The notes under the pieces: model-generated
What the model was told of the DNA's origin: nothing
Database searches by the model: none
What the model saw: the letters and a program-made list of their open reading frames with translations, nothing else
Program-made: the position numbers and the translations under genes
Shown: positions 13,405 through 16,718 of the stretch, piece by piece
Numbering within the stretch: position 1 is the first letter of the stretch
How the letters are laid out: each line of letters opens with the position of its first letter
Source: Candidatus Fermentibacterota bacterium
GTDB lineage: Bacteria; Fermentibacterota; Fermentibacteria; Fermentibacterales; Fermentibacteraceae
DNA: 16,718 nt
Direction: 5' to 3'
Assembly: GCA_012523605.1 (NCBI GenBank)
Contig: JAAYTY010000060.1
Span: 1-16,718 of the forward strand

Positions 13405-15536
13405 CCGATTCCCTGAAGAGCCTCTTCCGGGACAACTTCCTCGACTACGCCTCCTATGTGATAAAGGACAGGGCCATCCCCGACGCCGACGACGGCCTCA
13501 AACCGGTCCAGCGGCGCATCCTCTGGGGCCTGCACGAGCTGGACGACGGCCGCTTCAACAAGGTTGCCAACGTAATAGGCCACTGCATGAGGTATCACCC
13601 CCACGGCGACCAGTCTATAGGAGATGCGCTCGTCGCACTGGCCAACAGGGGATACTTCATAGACAGGCAGGGCAACTTCGGGAACATTCTCACCGGCGAC
13701 GAGGCATCCGCTCCGAGATACATCGAATGCAGGCTCACCGACCTGGCCCGCGAGACGCTTTTCAACGACAGGATAACCTCCTTCACCGAAAGCTATGACG
13801 GGCGCAACAGGGAGCCGGAGGTCCTTCCCGCGAAGCTCCCGGTGATACTGCTTCTCGGCGTCGAGGGCATCGCGGTAGGAATGTCCACCCGGATACTGCC
13901 CCACAACTTCTGCGAGGTGCTCCAGGCTCAGGTGGCTTTCCTGCGGGGAAAGCCCTTCACTCTCCATCCCGACTTTCCCCAGGGCGGCAGCATCGACGTG
14001 TCCGGCTATGACGACGGTGCGGGCCGGATCCGCAACAGGGCAACTATCGAGAAGAAGAAGGGGCAGAAGAAGCTCGTCATCCGGGAGATCCCCTGGGGCA
14101 CGACCACGGAATCGCTGATTGCGAGCATCGAGGCCGCGGCCCGCAAGGGCAGGGTGAAGGTCGCCTCGATTGACGACTTCACCGCGGAGAAGATCGAGAT
14201 CGAGGTGACTCTGGCCCGCGGAGCCGAGCCCGATGACACGATCCAGCAGCTCTATGCCCACACTGACTGCGAGATGTCCTACACATCGAACATCCTGGTC
14301 ATCCTCGACGGAAAGCCCGTGGAGTGCAGGGTCTCCGACCTCCTCAGGCGGAGCACGGAAAAGCTCCTCGAGATCCTGCGTCGCGAGCTGGAGCTCGAGA
14401 AGTCCGATCTCGAGGAGAAGATCCGCTGGATGACACTGGAGATGATCTTCATCGAGAATCGGATCTACAAGAAGATCGAGGAGTGCCGGAGCTGGGAGGA
14501 TGTCACCGCGGTAGTCCGAAGCGGAATGAAGCCGCATCTCGACGGCATCGTCCTCTCGGAGGAGGACATCGAGAAGCTGCTCTCCATAAGGATCCGCAGG
14601 ATCTCGCGGTTCGACATGGAAGCCCACAGGCGAGAGATGGGCGAAGCGGCATCCAGGATGGAGGCAGTGAAGCACTCCCTGGCACATCTGAAGCAGTATG
14701 CCATAGACTGCATCCAGACCCTGCTGAAGAGGTTCGGAAGGCTCTACCCGAGGCTTACCAGGATAGAGTCCTTCAACGAAGTGGACGTGAAGGAGGTCGC
14801 CCTCCGAAACCTCAGGGTGGGCTACGACCCCGCCGGCTCCTTCGTGGGCACGACCGTGAAGGGGGAGGTCAGTTTCGAGGCCACCGAGTACGACAGGATC
14901 ATCGCCTTCTTCGAGGACGGCTCGTACCGGGTTCTCCCGATGGCCGAAAAGCACTTCCTCGACGGCAGGCCGGTCTTCTGCGGGATACACGACAGGGAAA
15001 GGACATACAGCGCCGCCTATCGTGACCCCGAAACGCGGATAGCGTCGGGGAAGAGATTCAGGGTGGAGGGCTACATTCTCGAGAAGGAATACAGGTTCCT
15101 GCCCGAGGGGACCGAACTCATGATCTTCACCGACCGCCCGGAAGGCACACTCGAATACTGGTTCGAGCGGCGTGCGAGGATGAAGACGAGGAAGGGCTCC
15201 ACGACTATCACGGAGATCGCTCTGAAGGGCGTCGCCGCAAGAGGAGTCCGCCTCGGTGGAGGCAGGCCGGTATCGAGCATGTCTTTCGTCGAAGCCCCAC
15301 GGCCGCCCGAGGGCGCCGCGACAGCCGGCGGCGAAGGCGACACCACCGGGATCGAGCCGGCTTCCGCCGGCGATGCATCCGGTCCGACGGATGCCGGCGA
15401 TCCTGAATGCCAGCCCCCGAAGGCTCCCGCGAAGCCCGCGAAGACCCTCGAGCAGATAATGAAGGAAGCGGCCGAGCTGGCCGACCGCTCCTCACGCCTC
15501 GCAGGCGACGCCCCCGACCTCTTCGACCCCGACTGA
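13401..15536 (+). CDS. parC: DNA topoisomerase IV-like subunit A (type IIA cleavage subunit)
   Basis: A 711-residue DNA-cleaving subunit that forms the covalent phosphotyrosine link. It opens with DYASYVIKDRAIPDADDGLKP and HPHGD (66-70). The active-site tyrosine is Y107, after R106, in SAPRYIECRL. A coiled-coil tower region (about 330-460) follows. The C-terminal part (about 470-620) contains DRIIAFFEDGSYRV and ASGKRFRVEGYILEKEY. It resembles the partial beta-pinwheel of Bacteroidota ParC and has no GyrA-box (QRRGGKG), so gyrase-type negative supercoiling is not expected. Residues ~630-690 are Pro/Ala/Gly-rich and probably disordered; the protein ends in LFDPD. The GTG start is preceded by GGAG (13389-13392, 8 nt) and overlaps the parE stop, so the subunits are made in coupled amounts. 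Alternative name: GyrA family subunit. Confidence 0.94.
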   Translation: MTDSLKSLFRDNFLDYASYVIKDRAIPDADDGLKPVQRRILWGLHELDDGRFNKVANVIGHCMRYHPHGDQSIGDALVALANRGYFIDRQGNFGNILTGDEASAPRYIECRLTDLARETLFNDRITSFTESYDGRNREPEVLPAKLPVILLLGVEGIAVGMSTRILPHNFCEVLQAQVAFLRGKPFTLHPDFPQGGSIDVSGYDDGAGRIRNRATIEKKKGQKKLVIREIPWGTTTESLIASIEAAARKGRVKVASIDDFTAEKIEIEVTLARGAEPDDTIQQLYAHTDCEMSYTSNILVILDGKPVECRVSDLLRRSTEKLLEILRRELELEKSDLEEKIRWMTLEMIFIENRIYKKIEECRSWEDVTAVVRSGMKPHLDGIVLSEEDIEKLLSIRIRRISRFDMEAHRREMGEAASRMEAVKHSLAHLKQYAIDCIQTLLKRFGRLYPRLTRIESFNEVDVKEVALRNLRVGYDPAGSFVGTTVKGEVSFEATEYDRIIAFFEDGSYRVLPMAEKHFLDGRPVFCGIHDRERTYSAAYRDPETRIASGKRFRVEGYILEKEYRFLPEGTELMIFTDRPEGTLEYWFERRARMKTRKGSTTITEIALKGVAARGVRLGGGRPVSSMSFVEAPRPPEGAATAGGEGDTTGIEPASAGDASGPTDAGDPECQPPKAPAKPAKTLEQIMKEAAELADRSSRLAGDAPDLFDPD

Positions 15537-15856
15537 CAGTTTCAGGTTGAAGAAACTTGAGAAACCCGCAATATACTATCTCGCATGCGGATACACATGA
15601 ACTCTATCAATACTGCATGATGTCCCCTGATTATATGGTTGTATAGCAATCTTTAGATTCTTAACAATCAATACTGTCTTATAATATCAACCGCTATCCA
15701 TCGCATTCTCGTCAGATTTTATCCAGCCATGTTGCGAATAATCTCCTCAGGATGTTGCGAGAAGCCCCCGGGTGTCGTGTGGGCGGCGATGCCTGACGGC
15801 TTGCGGATAGTGGGCCTCGCCCCTCGCTCGGAGGTTCCGGACTACTCCGATCCGAC
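15537..15856. other. Gene-free region between convergent parC and antiporter genes
   Basis: 320 nt with no supportable gene. Bases 15571-15720 are about 35% GC (53 of 150 counted), sharply below the flanks. They contain a TATAAT (15680-15685) with TTAACA (15661-15666), but the 13-nt spacer is too short for a normal promoter. The rest (15730-15856) is GC-rich. No stem followed by a T-run was found for either convergent gene, although both must end here. A small RNA or a binding region is possible but not shown. Confidence 0.5.
15606..15676 (+). repeat. 10-bp direct repeat pair in the AT-rich intergenic region
   Basis: ATCAATACTG occurs at 15606-15615 and again at 15667-15676, 61 bp apart start to start, on the same strand. 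The spacing is close to six helical turns. An exact 10-mer repeat in ~150 bp is uncommon but not impossible by chance. A protein-binding site is speculation. Confidence 0.4.
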
Positions 15857-16718
15857 TTACCCGGTTGCGGAGCGGCCCCCTGCTGCCTCCATCGCTTCGC
15901 GCTTCAGGAGATGTCTGAGAATCGTAGCGCTGATGACAGATGTCACCACGGCCATGAATACCAGAGCCACGAACAGCCTCTGGTCGATTATGCCGGTTTC
16001 GAGAGCGATGTTCGCAAGGATGATCTCGATGGCCCCCCTTGCGTTCATGCCGAACCCGACGGCCAGAGATGTTCGGTTGTCCAGGCCGCCCAGCCTGGCG
16101 CCCAGCCAGGCCCCGGCCGTCTTGCCTGCGCATGACATGGCCAGCACAACCGCAACAAGGACGATATCGAAGTTCCCCGAGAAATCCACCCTCAACCCGA
16201 TGGATGCGAAATAGAGAGGCGCGAAGAAGCCCGTAGCGAACTCGGCCACCGATCTGTGGGCAATGCAGTCGGAGCCGATCACCTCGGCCAGGACCACCCC
16301 TATCAGGAAGGCTCCGAAGGCCGGATGGAGCCCCGCTCTCTCCAGAACTGCGGCGACCAGCAGAGCAATGACCGCGACAGAGCCGGTGAAGAACGCGGGT
16401 GAATCGAGAATGGCACCCCAGCGGATCCTTATCGCTCTTCCTGCGAACCGGCCGATCAAGAGCAGCACAGCGGCTGAGAGCAGGAGCACTCCCGCCGTGA
16501 TGACGGTGGAGGGTCCGGAAGATCCCTTGCCCATCGCACCCAGAACCGCCGTGAAGAGGCACCATCCAAGAAGGTCGTTCATCGTGGCGGCGGACAGGAT
16601 GACCGTCCCGGGAACCGTCTTCGCAAGCCCGAGATCCATGAGAATCCTGGCGATCACCGGCAGGGCGCTTATAGCTACGGCCGAACCGACGAAAACCGCG
16701 AACAGAAAGTCCTCCGAG
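15857..16718 (-). CDS. CPA2-family cation/proton antiporter, C-terminal part (5' end cut by window edge)
   Basis: Predicted inner-membrane monovalent cation (Na+ or K+)/H+ antiporter. The frame stays open to the right window edge; 286 residues are visible of a usual ~380-430 for the membrane domain. Upstream of a possible GTG at 16657 the family sequence continues (FVGSAVAISALPVIARIL), so that codon is internal. Recognisable elements are ISALPVIARILMDLGL, the ion-binding helix ATMNDLLGW (N at 16577-16579, D at 16574-16576), FGAFLIGVVLAE, FFAPLYFASIGLRVDF, and GFGMNARGAIEIILANIALE near the end. At least seven hydrophobic segments are visible. The ion-site pair is Asn-Asp rather than the Asp-Asp usual in CPA2. 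There is no cytosolic RCK/TrkA-N domain: the protein ends soon after the last helix. It is convergent with parC. Confidence 0.94.
   Translation of the reverse strand, partial: SEDFLFAVFVGSAVAISALPVIARILMDLGLAKTVPGTVILSAATMNDLLGWCLFTAVLGAMGKGSSGPSTVITAGVLLLSAAVLLLIGRFAGRAIRIRWGAILDSPAFFTGSVAVIALLVAAVLERAGLHPAFGAFLIGVVLAEVIGSDCIAHRSVAEFATGFFAPLYFASIGLRVDFSGNFDIVLVAVVLAMSCAGKTAGAWLGARLGGLDNRTSLAVGFGMNARGAIEIILANIALETGIIDQRLFVALVFMAVVTSVISATILRHLLKREAMEAAGGRSATG

Noticed and set aside
13347..14990. 547-codon open frame on the - strand opposite parC
   Set aside because: It mirrors the parC codon pattern, shows no family motif, and parC has every catalytic motif intact.
15661..15685. TTAACA and TATAAT as a + strand promoter
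   Set aside because: The spacer is only 13 nt and no gene follows on that strand.
15751..15856. Possible terminator stems in the GC-rich part of the convergent gap (such as AAGCC with GGCTT)
   Set aside because: Stems are 4-5 bp, loops are long, and no T-run follows on either strand.
15729..16214. 161-codon + strand open frame beside the AT-rich island and its TATAAT
   Set aside because: Most of it is antisense to the antiporter's conserved C-terminus, it has no ribosome-binding site, and it shows no recognisable domain.

Overview
This is a GC-rich bacterial chromosome segment, about 60-70% GC in most genes. It has compact, co-directional, often overlapping genes. No rRNA, tRNA, CRISPR array, insertion sequence or phage gene was found. 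Two things hint at a lineage near the FCB group (Bacteroidota, Fibrobacterota and relatives): the type IIA topoisomerase pair, whose A subunit has a Bacteroidota-ParC-like C-terminal domain and no GyrA-box, and the PEGA plus SUMF1-like surface protein. This placement is inference; no taxonomic marker is present.

Layout on the + strand. (1) 2-1596: the end of pgk and all of tpiA, joined by an ATGA overlap. (2) 1593-2537: a CPBP (CAAX-protease/Abi) intramembrane protease, coupled to tpiA by another ATGA overlap. (3) 2602-8780: a closely packed run of a B12-binding-type radical SAM protein, a membrane-anchored PEGA/SUMF1-fold protein that lacks the first FGE catalytic cysteine, a long-chain-type acyl-CoA synthetase, and a GT-C (GT39/ArnT-like) membrane glycosyltransferase. 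It looks like one transcript with the genes before it and may modify a lipid or cell-envelope component. The exact pathway is not known. (4) 8781-11444: a two-gene, visibly lower-GC cassette with its own TATAAT promoter. It encodes an N-acetyl sugar amidotransferase (WbpG-like PP-loop enzyme) and a Wzx/MOP-type flippase, so it belongs to surface-polysaccharide synthesis and export. (5) 11596-15536: parE and parC, an overlapping pair for a DNA topoisomerase IV-like enzyme.

A 320-bp gene-free stretch follows (15537-15856), including about 150 bp of 35% GC. After it, on the - strand, lies the C-terminal part of a CPA2-family cation/proton antiporter (15857-16718) that runs off the right edge.

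Most of the window is recognisable housekeeping and envelope biology. The least explained parts are the radical SAM / PEGA-SUMF1 / acyl-CoA ligase / GT-C run and the amidotransferase-flippase cassette. I did not see convincing evidence of a wholly new system.
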